Source: Geosiphon pyriformis (lineage: Eukaryota; Glomeromycota; Glomeromycetes; Archaeosporales; Geosiphonaceae). From it: a stretch of DNA of 64,000 nucleotides. Shown piece after piece: positions 13,271-25,001 of this stretch. The notes under the pieces were generated by a model. That model saw nothing but the letters and a program-made list of their open reading frames with translations, did no database searches and was not told the DNA's origin. The position numbers and the translations under genes were made by a program. Numbering within the stretch: position 1 is the first letter of the stretch; the number at the start of each line of letters is the position of its first letter. The DNA lies in the NCBI GenBank assembly GCA_016748015.1, contig JAAOMT010000594.1, positions 1-64,000 of the forward strand. The letters run 5' to 3'.

Positions 13271-16025
13271 TTTATGTTTATTTTAAAAATTTATTAGATG
13301 AAAAAATTGTTAATTTGTTTAATATTATTAATAAACTTTAAAAACATTATAATAAATTTATTTTAAGAATGCTTTTAAATTTTTTAAATTTTTATTTATT
13401 ATGTAAATTGGTTTTTTAGTCTTAAAAAAAGTTTAAATATTTATAATTTTTAAGTTTATAAATAAAATTTTTTTAATTATTACTAAACTAATTGTTTTAA
13501 TTAAAATTATTTAAAAAATATTTTTTTTAATAGAATTTTTTTAGCATATAATTTAGTATTTTTTATGATAATAATTTTTTTGTTTTAAAAAATATTTTAA
13601 CTCAATTTTTGATTTTTACAATAAATTTTGTAGAAAATATATTAAAAAAATTGTAAATTCTGACTGATCTTATAAAATATACACAAAGTTTATAATTTTG
13701 TAAATTAATATTATTTAAAGAATAGTTTAATTAAAATATAAATATGTAAAAAATTTATAACATTTTTTGATAGTATATATAATAACAAAATTAATTATAT
13801 TATAATAAATTATAGATTAACAAATAAATATTAAATACATAATAATTTAGACTAAAGTAAAATATTTTTTTATTGCTCTAAAAAAGTTTTTATAATTTTT
13901 TTTATGTAAAATAAAAAAATATAAGAGCTTATATAGTTATTAAATTAATACTAAATTTGTTAAGTTTAAAAAAATTAAAAATTAAGTTGAATTAATTTTA
14001 TATTTAGTAATTAATATATTTATTAATAATACAATTTAAATAAAAAACAATTAAGTTGCTATTTAATATATTTTGAATATTATAAATAAGTTTTTTATAA
14101 TTAATAATATTTTTATCAATAATAAAAAAACTATAGTTATATTTATTAATCAAAAAATAAAAAATACTTATTAAATAATTAATAATTTACAGATTTTATT
14201 ATAAAAAAAAGAGATCTATATAAGTTTTTAAACATTTTTTTGTTATTAAATAGTCTGTTTAAATCTAGTTTAATTAAAAAATATTTAAATATTAGATTTT
14301 TTGTTAATATAATTTTGAAAAATATTATTTTAAATAAGAAGTTTTTTTATTTAATTTTAGTTATATTACAGTTTATTATTAATTATAGAACTTAGTTTAG
14401 TTTTATTTTTAAAAGTATATGTAATAAATAAAATATTTTAATCAGAAAAAATTTAAAAGTTAAGGCCAAGTTTTCAAAAAATTTTTTAAGTAAAACTGTT
14501 TATTACTTATTATTATATAATTTAAAAATATTTAAATAATTATAGACTAAAAAAAAGAGTTTTAATATTATTTTTTTAAAATATAAATAGTATTATTAAT
14601 TAATTAATTAATTAATTATAAATTTTTAAATTTACAAATATTAAATTGCTTTTTCAATTATTTTTTACAATTTTTGGTAAAATTAAAAGTTAGTTTAATT
14701 AATAATTTTTTGGTTAAAGTTGTTAGACTATTTTTGAATTATACTATTTTTCTTATAAATAATTTTTTTTGTATTTTATTTTTTTAGTAATATTTTAATG
14801 TTTGTTGTTTTAGAATATTTGTTTTTTTATAATATTTTTTACTTACTTAAAAAATTTAGTATTGTTTTATTAAGCAGTTTTATACAAAAAATAAATTAAT
14901 TTTTAATTGAAAAAATTTTTTTTATTAAAAAAAACTTAATTCTAAAAGTTTTGTTTTCAATTAATTTAAATTAACAACTAGTTTTTTGGGCTATAATGTT
15001 TTTAATTATGTTATTTTGTTTTTAGTTGTTTATTTTTGGTTTTTTAACATATTTAATTTGTATAATTTTTTTTACAATAAAAAAGAATTTATTTAATATT
15101 AACTTAAAAATAGTTGATATTTATACATTTAAATTCTTATAAAATTTGAATGTATTTAAGATAAAATATAATACTATTGTATTTTTTGTGAATTTGAACA
15201 TAACTATTGATATAATAATAAGTAGTTTGGTTTTTTAATACTAATAAAATTGCAAACAATTGTTTTAACTTTAAAGTATATATTAACTTTTAGTTTTATA
15301 ATAATATATTTAAATAACTAAATTGTTTTAAATATTTGTTTATTTAAATTGAATATAGTATTGTTAAATTTTTATAATAGTTGTTAACTTGAGAAATATT
15401 ATATAATAAAGATTATTAAATTTAAGATTCTTAATATAATTTGATCAAAAATTAAAAGCTATTTAAATATTTTAGAAAATAAAAAAGCTGATAAATTTGT
15501 TCATATTGTATTCTGTTTAAATATAATGTTTTTTGTTTGTGTTTATAAAAGATATATTAAGATTAATAAAATAATGATTTTTAAAAATACTTAATATCTT
15601 ATATATAATATTTTCAAAACTATTTATTATACTTAATAAAAAATTAGATCAAATACTAATATTATTAACAAAAATTTAATTAAAAATATTAATTGAATTT
15701 GAATTTTTTTGGTTTAGTACTCTAATTTGCATGTAATTTTTAAGTTTACAGATAAATTCATAACTGGTTTATGTTTTTTTTTTATAAAAATTTTATATTA
15801 TTATTTGTTTATTATTATATATAAATATTTATATAATAAAAAATATTCTAATATTTTGTGTTTTTATTATAGAAAAATTAACTTTTTTGATTATATTTTT
15901 ACATATAAAATAAATTATACTTTTTATAAAAAATTATTAAATTTATATATTGTTTTATAGAAATTTTTATTAAGATTATACTTATTATTATTTAGTATAT
16001 TATAATTGTTTTTTCTTATATAATT
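13271..16025. other. T-rich, C-poor repeat desert
   Basis: This stretch is almost free of C on the + strand, while G is retained. A minus-strand decayed retroelement would give such a bias, but I could not decode a protein. About 13770-13845 resembles 5600-5670 (both contain AACAAATAAATAT after an ATAAATTATA-like block). The open frame at 15727-15960 is a Phe/Tyr/Ile/Lys-rich product of composition only. Confidence 0.4.
14596..14618. repeat. (TTAA)n simple repeat
   Basis: A tandem run of about six TTAA units. Confidence 0.85.
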
Positions 16026-16057
16026 AATAATATAAGACTTTTTGTCTCCTTAATTTT

Positions 16058-18184
16058 ATGACCACGACCAGAACTAAGAGTAAAAAGGCTGCACCTGATA
16101 TCTGTCCTAAGATATCTAATAAAATTTCAACCAGAGGAGCTCTTTCTGTTGTAGAAGCAACTAGGCAAAATGTTTTAGAAGCCTTTCCCTTACCCAGTAA
16201 TTGTGAAAAGCTGCCTTTGGTAACCGCTGAAGCAATTTTCTCATTTTTGGCTGGTTTCTCACCAGTCAAAGTTCCCTCAAAGAGACACACCTGGGTTAGT
16301 CCTAGTGTTGTCTCTACTCCAACCAAGAGCCCAAAAGTTTTTAATAATAGACCAGTGAATAAGCTGGTCTTCCCCTCTATAGATTCAACACCTGGTGCTT
16401 TTAGCGACACCTCTTCAAAAAAAATGGTCAAAAAGACAAGAAGTTCAAAAAAGTGGGGGCAGTCGCTTGCCTCTGCTATTGTTACACCGAACCCCTTTAT
16501 GGTTTCCAATGAGATCTTAGGTGAGATCTTTATAGCATCATCTGGCATGTCATCCAAGATGGGCCAAGATCAACCACTGGCTGTATTGCCAAATGTGGTG
16601 TCTTCCAGCAGATCATCACCAGTTTTAGAAGCAAAACAATCTTCTTCTGTTGGGTCACCTGTTCTTGGGAACTGGGCTGATCAAATGGAAACTGATTCAT
16701 CTCCTCCTTTAGTTTCTGGTGCTACTTCTGGTGGTGCTTGGGAAACTATTACTAGTCGTCAAAGGTTTGCTGGGTGAGTGGTCTCCACTCTGGTGCCTAG
16801 TGCTACTTTTAAGACCAAATTGGCTCATGTTAAGACTGTTTTTCAGTCTGTGCATGGTTTCTTGGGTGCCAAATCTGTTTCAAAAGACAATGTGAAGCTT
16901 TTCTGTGTGGAGTTTGCTTCTCAACAGTCTTTGGAAGCTGCATTTCTGGTTGAGCTCACAAGCTCTGTTCATTTGGCCACCCTCAAAATTGCCAAGTCTT
17001 TGGTGGTTTCTGAATTTGGTTCTTCTTCTGCTGCTGTTGTGCTGCATGATGTACCTTTGGGTGTGTCTGCTGCTAACATTAAGTTGGCTCTCAGTGTGTT
17101 TGGTAGTGTCGCTCGTGTTGTGCTGAAGCCTGCTGGCATTTGGCAGTATGTGGTGGTTTATTTTGAAAAGTTGGACTCTGCTGTGTCTGCCTTGAAGCAT
17201 TGGTCAATCTTGGTGGACAAGGATAGTGTTAGAATCCTCCCTCTGGTAAATTAAAATGAGACTATTTTGTCTTGTGATAAGTTTAAGGCCAAATTAGTCA
17301 ACCTTCTCCCTGGTTGTACTGCCTTTGAAATCAGTGATATGATTTCTCAGATTGGTGGTCGTACATGTTTTATCTCTCATTCTCCTGATTCTAATCATCG
17401 TTCCCAGTTCGCTTTGGTTACATTTGACTCTCAAGACGATTTGAATTCTGCTGTAGTTAAGACTAGTACTCTAAGAAAATGCCATATCTGGTGGGAAACT
17501 TCTGGCTGCTGGCGCTGCTTTAGGTGTCAAGAAATGGGCTATCTGGCCATAGATTGCAAGATTTCCCCACCCCCTACTCCCAAGGTTCTCAAGGTTTTCA
17601 GGTCTCGTTTTGTGGGTTCTGCTTCATATGCCAAGACTGCTGCTCCTTCTGGTCTTTCTGAGTTTCCTTCTTTGGTGGCTTCTTTGGCTGCTTCTGTTGT
17701 TGATCCTGCTGTTGGTTCTAGATTGGACTCTTTGGAAAAGCAGATTTCGGATTTGGCTGCTCTGGTTAAGTCTATTGTTGAGCCTGTTGGTTCTTTGGTT
17801 GCTTTGGTGTCTCATCTTCTTGATGATAATGCTGCTAAGGCTGTTCAGGTCGAGAAGGATCTCATCTCTATGAAGAATGCTGCTAACAATTTTTCTAATC
17901 TCTTGGTTGGGGTCTCCAAGGACATTGCTTGTCTTAGATCTGAGATTGACTTTGGTGATATGGATTATGATGGTATGCTGGCTGCTAAGCCTTCCTTTTT
18001 AAGTGAGGACACTATTGAGTGTGTTATTGCTTTGTGGCGTATGTCTGATGCTGAAACCAGAGGCAATATTGAGTCTACTAGATTGTTTCTTAGTGAGTTT
18101 ATTTTTGACTTTAGGAATCTAAATGGTATCATTGAGAGAATTCATGGGTTGGAATTATTTCCACCTACTTTTGATTTAGTGTAG
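16058..18184 (+). pseudogene. LINE ORF1-like nucleic-acid-binding protein with two in-frame stops
   Basis: One reading frame of about 708 codons, interrupted only by TGA at 16775-16777 and TAA at 17252-17254, with no frameshift. The first 240 residues are Ser/Thr/Lys-rich and low complexity. Two RRM-like regions follow (about 16800-17250 and 17270-17510), then a CCHC knuckle at 17516-17557 of the form C-x2-C-x4-Y-x4-C, in which the usual His is Tyr (TAT at 17540-17542). After it come a Pro/Ser linker and a helical, probably coiled-coil segment (DSLEKQISDLAALVKSIVE onward). ORF1 proteins of this build bind LINE RNA. Overall plan, though not close sequence, matches ORF1 at 18458. The Tyr is one C-to-T step from His. 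Confidence 0.8.
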
Positions 18185-18325
18185 TGAGTCCTTGATTGGG
18201 CTGAGTGTTTGATCACATGTAGAAAATGCATGATTTACGCCTATAATGTAATCCCTTCTGTGGTATCATAGTTTAGGTGGTATTTGGGTCTCGCTCGTTA
18301 AAATATAATAAAAAAAAATAATATA
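18185..18325 (+). other. 3' tail of the half-LINE
   Basis: A non-coding tail of about 130 bp that ends in CTCGTTAAAATATAATAAAA-type sequence. Its blocks line up with the tail at 25002-25135. LINE reverse transcriptases commonly recognise the RNA 3' end, so a shared tail is what links the two elements. Confidence 0.7.
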
Positions 18326-18457
18326 ACTTCTTTCTCTCCTTCGTCCCAAATTCCTGAAAAAGAGTTAAATTTTGAAAAAAGTTTTTTCTGTTTTTACATA
18401 CTGTTTTCCACTATTTCACAAGAATCAAACCCTTTTGTTGTTGAACCGGCTGCCATT

Positions 18458-20320
18458 ATGAGTGGTCCTAGTGCTAAAAAGAGGTCTGCCAAAGTTTCGA
18501 CCACTGGTTCAATTGGTGGTGGTTCAACTCAAAAAGTCAAAAAGTCTTTCAGTGGTGTTAAACTTTTAAGTGTGGATAAAAATCTCAAAGATGGTGGGCC
18601 TGTTAGTGTGGACAGGCAACTTACTAGCATAGATACAGATGGAGAAGCCTTTGATGGTAAAGCCATTTCTGACTTCCAAATGAATATGTCCAATGCGAAG
18701 CGTTTCAATACTGGTGTGGTTATCAGTTTCCCTCTCAGCTCTATTAATTATGACATGGATGATGAGGAGGAAGTTTCTCTTCTCTCCCATTTGTCTTTTT
18801 CTTTAGAAAAGGTGTGGGTGGACCTCAAAATTGTTAAAACCCAGGTGGAGGTAGCTGTAAAGAAATCTTTTGCTTTGGACATCAATCTTTCGGCTGTGGA
18901 AGAGAAATCGGCGATGACTAAAACTCAGATTATAAGGAAATTGTTTTCACGAATCAATGGTTTTGGGAGGGCCACTACTCCCTCAAAATTTGAAGAAATC
19001 ATCAGATCGACGTTTACTTTGTCAGAAAGCATGGAAAAGACTGCCTCATTGGCCAGAAAAAATGACATTGTGGTAAACAGCGATATTAAGAGACAAGGAG
19101 TTCGTTCAGATCGGGCCGTAGTCATCAAGGAAATTTCCATGGACACACCAAAGGAAATAATTGTCGCCGCAGTATCCAAGTTTGGAGAAATTAAGTCGAT
19201 CAAAATCCAGTTGATTGGTTTATGGGAAAAGACTGTGGTGCAATTCGCCAAATTGAAACAGGCTGTGTCTTTGGCTGCTAAGTGGTCCTTCCTGATTGGT
19301 AAAGACTTGGTTTGTGTGGCTATGGCGGTGGGCAATTGTGAAACTTGGGCATCTAGGGACCAGTTCAAGGCACTTTTGTTTACTTTGCCAGTGAGAACTA
19401 CTGCTCATAATCTTGGAGATCTTCTTGAAGGGACTGGTGGAAAAACTTGTGTCATAAATTGGTCATTGGAAACTGGTAATAGGGTCCGCTGTGCTGTTGT
19501 GTGTTTTGATTCTGATGAGGTTTTGGAATCAGCTTTTCGCATGGAACCAATCCTTGGTGGTGTGAAACTCTCATGGACTAGGCTGGATTTGGTTCGTTGT
19601 GAACAATGTGGGAAGTTTGGTCATTCTGCCTTGGAATGTAATGCTGAGGTTGCATCAGCTTTCAAATCTTCAAAGTTTTTTATAAGGCTTACCAATCCTA
19701 ATACTCATCTCCAGCTGGCCAAATTGTATGTGAAGAAGAATGTGCCAATTTCTCGTCCTGTTGCCTTTGGTGGCAAATTTTGGGCTCAAGTGGTCTCAGT
19801 TGTTTCAGTCTCTTATGGTTTTTGTGCTGGTTCTGGTTCTGGTTCCCCGCCTTCCGGTGATTTGAGTTCGGGCGGGGTACTCCCTCCTCTATCTGTGGTT
19901 AATTCTCCTTTAAGTGCTTGCTTAGCACTTCTGGAACACTCTGTGGAGCTTTTGTCTGAACAAATTTCGAACATTCTTTCTCGTCTTGACAATATTAGTT
20001 CAGCACCCTTGGCACCTTCCTTTCAATTGGCTCCTTCTGTGGTAGTTCTTCAGTCCTTAATCTTTGTTCCTTTTGTGGTTGCAAACTCTGACTTGGATTT
20101 TGACATGGCGGTTGATGATCCTTTTGTCCAGCCTACTTCTTTACCTCCAAGTGTTACTGGTTCACTATTGGATCCGAGTAGTTCCAAAGTCCTGACTTCC
20201 AAAATTGGTGGTCTGGAATCAAAACTGGTTGCTCTCAACATCTCCATTGGCTCAATTTTGGCTAAGTTGGATCAGTTGTATGCTGGCTTGGGTTCTTTGG
20301 TTATCTCTTTATCACAATGA
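18458..20320 (+). CDS. LINE ORF1 protein with RRM-like regions and CCHC knuckle
   Basis: An open frame of 620 codons, the longest intact retroelement gene in the window. After a Ser/Gly/Lys-rich start it has the block AVKKSFALDINLSAVEEK (about 130-150), two RRM-like segments (about 220-290 and 305-385, around FGEIKSIK and GGKTCVIN), and the zinc knuckle CEQCGKFGHSALEC near residues 384-397 with all four ligands present. A low-complexity Ser/Gly/Pro/Val-rich tail with a probable coiled coil follows. Such proteins coat LINE RNA and form the retrotransposition particle. The stop overlaps the ORF2 start as ATGA (20317-20320), suggesting translational coupling. The decayed minus-strand copy at 11975-13270 belongs to a related family. 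Confidence 0.9.
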   Translation: MSGPSAKKRSAKVSTTGSIGGGSTQKVKKSFSGVKLLSVDKNLKDGGPVSVDRQLTSIDTDGEAFDGKAISDFQMNMSNAKRFNTGVVISFPLSSINYDMDDEEEVSLLSHLSFSLEKVWVDLKIVKTQVEVAVKKSFALDINLSAVEEKSAMTKTQIIRKLFSRINGFGRATTPSKFEEIIRSTFTLSESMEKTASLARKNDIVVNSDIKRQGVRSDRAVVIKEISMDTPKEIIVAAVSKFGEIKSIKIQLIGLWEKTVVQFAKLKQAVSLAAKWSFLIGKDLVCVAMAVGNCETWASRDQFKALLFTLPVRTTAHNLGDLLEGTGGKTCVINWSLETGNRVRCAVVCFDSDEVLESAFRMEPILGGVKLSWTRLDLVRCEQCGKFGHSALECNAEVASAFKSSKFFIRLTNPNTHLQLAKLYVKKNVPISRPVAFGGKFWAQVVSVVSVSYGFCAGSGSGSPPSGDLSSGGVLPPLSVVNSPLSACLALLEHSVELLSEQISNILSRLDNISSAPLAPSFQLAPSVVVLQSLIFVPFVVANSDLDFDMAVDDPFVQPTSLPPSVTGSLLDPSSSKVLTSKIGGLESKLVALNISIGSILAKLDQLYAGLGSLVISLSQ

Positions 20321-23300
20321 CCAGTTTTATTTGGAAAATTGCCACATGTAATGTTAGGGGAATGAACAATCCTGCAAAGCAGGAGGACATTTTTTGCTGG
20401 CATAAGGAATCTGGTAGTTTGATCTCAATTGTTATGAAAACCAAGTTGTGTTCTGGTTCACAACCATGGATCATGAAAAGGTTTGAGGGTGTTTGGGTTT
20501 TTACGTCTGGTCTGGATGTTGGGTTTTGTGGGGCTGGTGTGGCTATTTTTGTGAACAATTCTCTGGCTCATCATGTTTCCAAAGTTGAGGAAGTGAAGAG
20601 CAGGGTTTTTTCAATTCACCTTTTGTTCAAGAACAAGCTTTCTGTGTCTGTCATTGGGCTTTATGCCTGTGCGTCTAGTGGTAACTGTTTTGCTCAGGCT
20701 TCTGTTATTAATTTATTTATTGCTGATACTATCAACAAGAGTTCTTTTGTTGTTTTGGGTGGGAACTTCAATGAAGACAATTCAGTCAAGAGGGTGAGTC
20801 TTAGGAAATGTTTAGGTTTGGGTTTGGTTAATGTTTTTGGTGGTCACTCTCTAGCTAGAATTCCTACTTGGAACAATTCAAGAGGCATTAGCAAGGTTTT
20901 AGATTATATTCTAGTTAGTGACTCTTTGATTTCAGTGGTTGTGGATTGTGATGTTAGTTCTGTCTCAGAATTTTTTGACATGGATCACTTGGCTGTGTTG
21001 ATGTCTATTGGGTTGGGTGGTCTTCTGGATGCTTGTTTGAACAGCATCCACAAGCACACTAATAAAGATCACTAAAAGTTTAAGATTAAGGATGCTAATA
21101 AAAAAAAGTGGGCGCATTTTAAGGACCTTTCTGAGTGTGTGCTTTTGGGTTCTCTGGATAGGTTCAAGATGGCTGAGAATGGTGGCGACTTGGATGGAAT
21201 GTGGAGGATGCTAACTGATGCCATGACTGCTTCTGCTGAAAAAATTTTTCAAGACATTAATATAGTGAATTTGATTGTGCTAAGAATAGACTCTCTTCTA
21301 AATTTTCCAGGTTGGAGCTTCTGGTTGCCAAGTTATTGAAAGTGCTGAGACAAGATGATACTTTGGGCTTTGATTGTCTGGCTGACACTTGGTTTAAGGT
21401 TGACTCTTCCGAAGCTTCCAAAGTTTTTGGTATGGTCGGGAATGGTGTGGGTCCTGCTGGCTTGATAAGTCATCTTTCAAAAGTTAGAAAGCAATATAGA
21501 AAGTCCAAATATTGTGAATCTGAGGTGGCCAAAAGATCTGCTATCAGAGATGCAATTGATAAGTGTATGGAAAAGTTCGAAACGGACAAAGGTGGAATGA
21601 TTCGGAGCATCCTGGAGCAGCCTTTTCACAAAGTCGTTCTGGACCATTTGGTTGTTGGTGATTCTCTTATTTTGGAACCTGACAAAGTGAAGCTCAAAGT
21701 TGATGAAATCATGGTTAATTGGACCAGGAAGCGGAATGCTCTTCCTGTCTTGTCTGGTCCCTGGGCACAACAATATGCCCCTTTGGCTTATGTTAATGAT
21801 AATGCTTTCAGTCTGGTTATGTGTGATATTACCATGTGTAAGTTGTCTTTGGTTATAAGCGATCTTCTTGATGGTAAAGCTGCTGGTTTGTCTGGTATCA
21901 CCAATAAACTTTAGAAACATACTGGCAGTTTGGTTTTGGAGTGTTTGTTGTCTTTACTGAACTCTTGTTTGCATTTTGGTAATGTTCCAGTCTATTGGAA
22001 AGAGGCCTGGATGTCCATGATTTCTAAGCCTTATGATTGGAATAACGTCTTGTCAAATACACGTCCTATTGCATTGATTAAGATGGCCAGAAAGATTCTG
22101 TCGAAAGTTCTCTTAGACAGGATTTCTCTTGCTTGTAGTAGGTTTGATGTCCTCCGTGGTAACAACTTTTCTGTCCTCAAAGGCACTTCCACTCAGTCAC
22201 CAATTTCAGCTGTGGGTTCAATTGTGGAGGATGCTTTGGAAAAAGGCCGCAAGCTTTGGCTACTTCTTCAAGACATGCACAAAGTGTATGACTCTGTTAG
22301 TTGGCCTCATTTAGAAGCTAGTTTACGCCATATTAAAATGTGCAGCAAGTTTATCAAGTTTTTTGGCAACATTCACAACAGTCGCTTCAACAGAGTCATA
22401 ATGAATTTTGGCCTTTCTGATGGATACAAAGTTCTTGATGGTTTGAATCAGAGCGAAGTTTTCTCATCTCTTTTATGGAGAATTTTTTATGACCCTTTGT
22501 TATGTGAAGTTGCGAGACAAGATTATTTGTGTGGTTATCGGATCAATTTGAACTTTGTGTCAAGGACTGGAAGGATTGAGACTAGTGGGAATATAACCTC
22601 TTTTTTCACAGCTGGTGCCTTTGTCAATGACACTATTTGGGTGGGAAATAGGCAAGCCTCTACGCAGCACATTCTTAATGTGGCCAGTGAGTTTTTCCTC
22701 ATCAATAACATTAACATAAACAATGAGAAGACGGTTGCCATTCCTATCAACAAAAGAGTGGGGGTTCCTGTTTTATCTATCAATGGCCAGGCTATTACTG
22801 TTGCCAATCCTGGTGTGAGTCATTGATATCTGGGTATTTTTTTGTCTACTGATGGTTTGTCTAAGCCGAGTCTTGCCAAAACCAATTCAGATATTAAGTT
22901 CTTCTCAAATATGGTTCTCCAGAAGGCTGTCTCTGATAAACAATTCTCTTATCTGGTTTCAGCTGTTTTGCAATCCATAATCAGTTATTGAATGCAGTTT
23001 AGTTTTGTTTTCAAAGCTGTTTGTCTAAAATGAGATGTTCTAATTAGAAAGGGTCTTAGGTCGAAAGCCAATTTGCCGAGAGACTTTCCCAATGAGGCGT
23101 TGCACCACCCCTCTCTTTATGGGCTGAAATCTTTTGAACAGTTGCAAGCTGAATGCAAGACAGCTTCTGTTGTGCAGTTTGCGAATTCTTCTGGAATTCT
23201 TGGCCGACTGTTTGAACATCAAATTTTGGATTTGCAGGTTTTGTGCTGGGCTTTGTTGAATCCTCTGCAATATTCTGTTAAGCTAAGAGTAAACACTTCA

Positions 23301-25001
23301 AACAATTTTCTAGCAGGTGTGGTTCATATATTTCTTGACAACAAGCTGTCTTTGGATAATAGGCTTCCCTGTGCCTTTTGCTCTCCTGGCCGTTTCTCAA
23401 TGTCATTAGTGTTGGGTGATCCTTTGTATTTCAATGTGGTTTGCTCTTTGAAAATTGCTGGTGTGGCGTATGGTGACCAACTTCTGGACAAAAATGGTTC
23501 TATTGTTAGTTGGCGTACGTTTTGCCGATGGAAAAGACTTGGTTCTAGAGGCCCCATGTCTTTATGGTTTTTGAAGGCCTCTGCTTACTTGAGTACTTGT
23601 TTGCATGCTTCCCCTCTTGCAAGTTTAGCTTCTGTCTGTGCTAGTGTTTTGGATTCAACATCTTTTGCCGACATTCGTGAGGAGATTCATAGATTGTGGG
23701 CTGATAAGATTGATGTTTATACTGATGGTTCTCTTAGAAGTTTGTGTATGTTTTAGGTGGCGTGTGATGCTGTCGTTTATTTTCCTGGCTTGAACAAAGG
23801 TTTAGGAGTGGAGGTACATGGTGTGCTGTCTTCGACCCTGGCTGAATTACAGGCTGTTGCCCTGGCTCTGAAGTGTGTTCCTGCCTCTGTTTCAGTGGCT
23901 TTGCACATGGATAGTCAAGTGGCTATCAATGCATATGTGACTGAATTGGGTCTGTTACAGCCGGATTGTCGCAATAGTTGCTAGATAGAAAGGCACCATG
24001 TGGTTAATTTGATTGAATTCAAAGATCTGACTGTCCACTGGATCAAGGTCAAAGGTCATGCTGGCATTGCTGATAATGTTTTGGCTGACGTTCTTGCTGA
24101 ACAGGCTGTGCACTCTGGGGTCTCTTTTCTTGCCAGGATTAATTATAGATATGTGATTGTTGATGGCAGGCCAGTTTTTGGTAATGCCCGCCATTTTGTA
24201 CATGACATTTTTCGTTCTATTTGCAAGTTTCAGTGGAAGGTGGGTTCCGGCCAAGGGGTTGTGTCTTGTTTGTTTGGTCTGGTTGTTGATTGGAATAGTA
24301 CCACTCTAGTTTGACACCCTAACTTTCATATGCTCTCTGGAAGTACATGTCGAGCCACTGCTGCTCTTTGTACATATTTCATGAAAACTGTTCATTTCAG
24401 GTTGCCTGTTGCTGTTCAAAAGAGATTGTATAATAAGGTTTACCCTGGTGTGTCTTGTCTGTTTTGTGGTGATGTGGAACTCCCCGATCATGGTTTTACT
24501 TGTGTTAAGGATGCTTCTGTGTGGTCGGATATTTTGGGTGATTTTGGTGGTTTGTGGAGGACTCTGATGAGTCCTAATCTACTGTTGCCATCTTTTGTAC
24601 TGCAAGATTTCTCTCTGGGGGTGTCTGATGTTAGGTTGTATTCGGTTTTTTGTAAGAGATTTGTTCTCAAGAGTTGGATGGATGAGGCCACTGTTTCTTT
24701 CAGCAACAAGAAAAAAGTGGCCATTGTGATAGTGAATTTCATCCATCGTTTGGCTAAGAGTCATAGAATGAATTTCTGGCTCTTTAGAACTAAGTTTAGA
24801 TCTGACATGGAGAGAAGTGGTTTGATTGGTGATAATGTTGTTGTGGTCAGTGCTCTTGGTGTGGGTGCTCTGTCTTTCTCAGCTGGCATGGTCTACCTTA
24901 TTGGTGTGCTAGATTCTCTTGATGTCAGTTTCGGTTTTAGGGGTAGGTTCTTGTTTTTGTCTGGTGCTGTTCATAGGGTTAGTGTTTCAATAAGTGTGTA
25001 G
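20317..25001 (+). pseudogene. LINE ORF2: endonuclease, reverse transcriptase, RNase H, zinc finger
   Basis: About 1,560 codons. The EEP endonuclease (20317 to about 21060) starts with ATCNVRG and keeps a DH near its end, but the usual ETKL block reads KTKL (Lys codon 20437-20439) and the GDFN block reads GNFN (Asn codon 20764-20766). RT spans about 21700-22850, with the YDSV motif A block near 22288 and the catalytic motif as FVND instead of FVDD (Asn codon 22626-22628). RNase H (about 23715-24110) shows TDGS, LAEL and MDSQ. A C-x2-C..H-x4-C finger lies near 24450-24505. Stops lie at 21073, 21912, 22824, 22989, 23031, 23754, 23982 and 24312, and one frameshift falls between about 21240 and 21315. 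Most stops are one transition away from Trp, Arg or Gln codons. Inactive as read. Confidence 0.92.

Larger units (their letters stand above)
16035..18325 (+). mobile_element. ORF1-only LINE derivative (half-LINE)
   Basis: A block of much higher GC than its surroundings that begins with a short leader, holds one ORF1-type gene (16058-18184), and then goes directly into a 3' tail like that of the full LINE downstream. No ORF2 is present. The 3' tail shares the CCTTGATTGG, TCACATGTAG and AAATGCATGA blocks and the terminal CTCGTTAA plus A-rich run with 25002-25135. The 9-bp string AATAATATA occurs at 16026 and again at 18317, consistent with a target-site duplication. It may be a non-autonomous partner moved by the full LINE's machinery, or a LINE that lost ORF2. 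Confidence 0.75.

Noticed and set aside
15727-15960. 77-codon Phe/Tyr/Ile/Lys-rich ORF
   Set aside because: Composition alone explains it; no start context, homologue or domain.
16024-16557. Minus-strand ORF of 177 codons
   Set aside because: Shadow of the half-LINE ORF1 on the opposite strand, no recognisable features.
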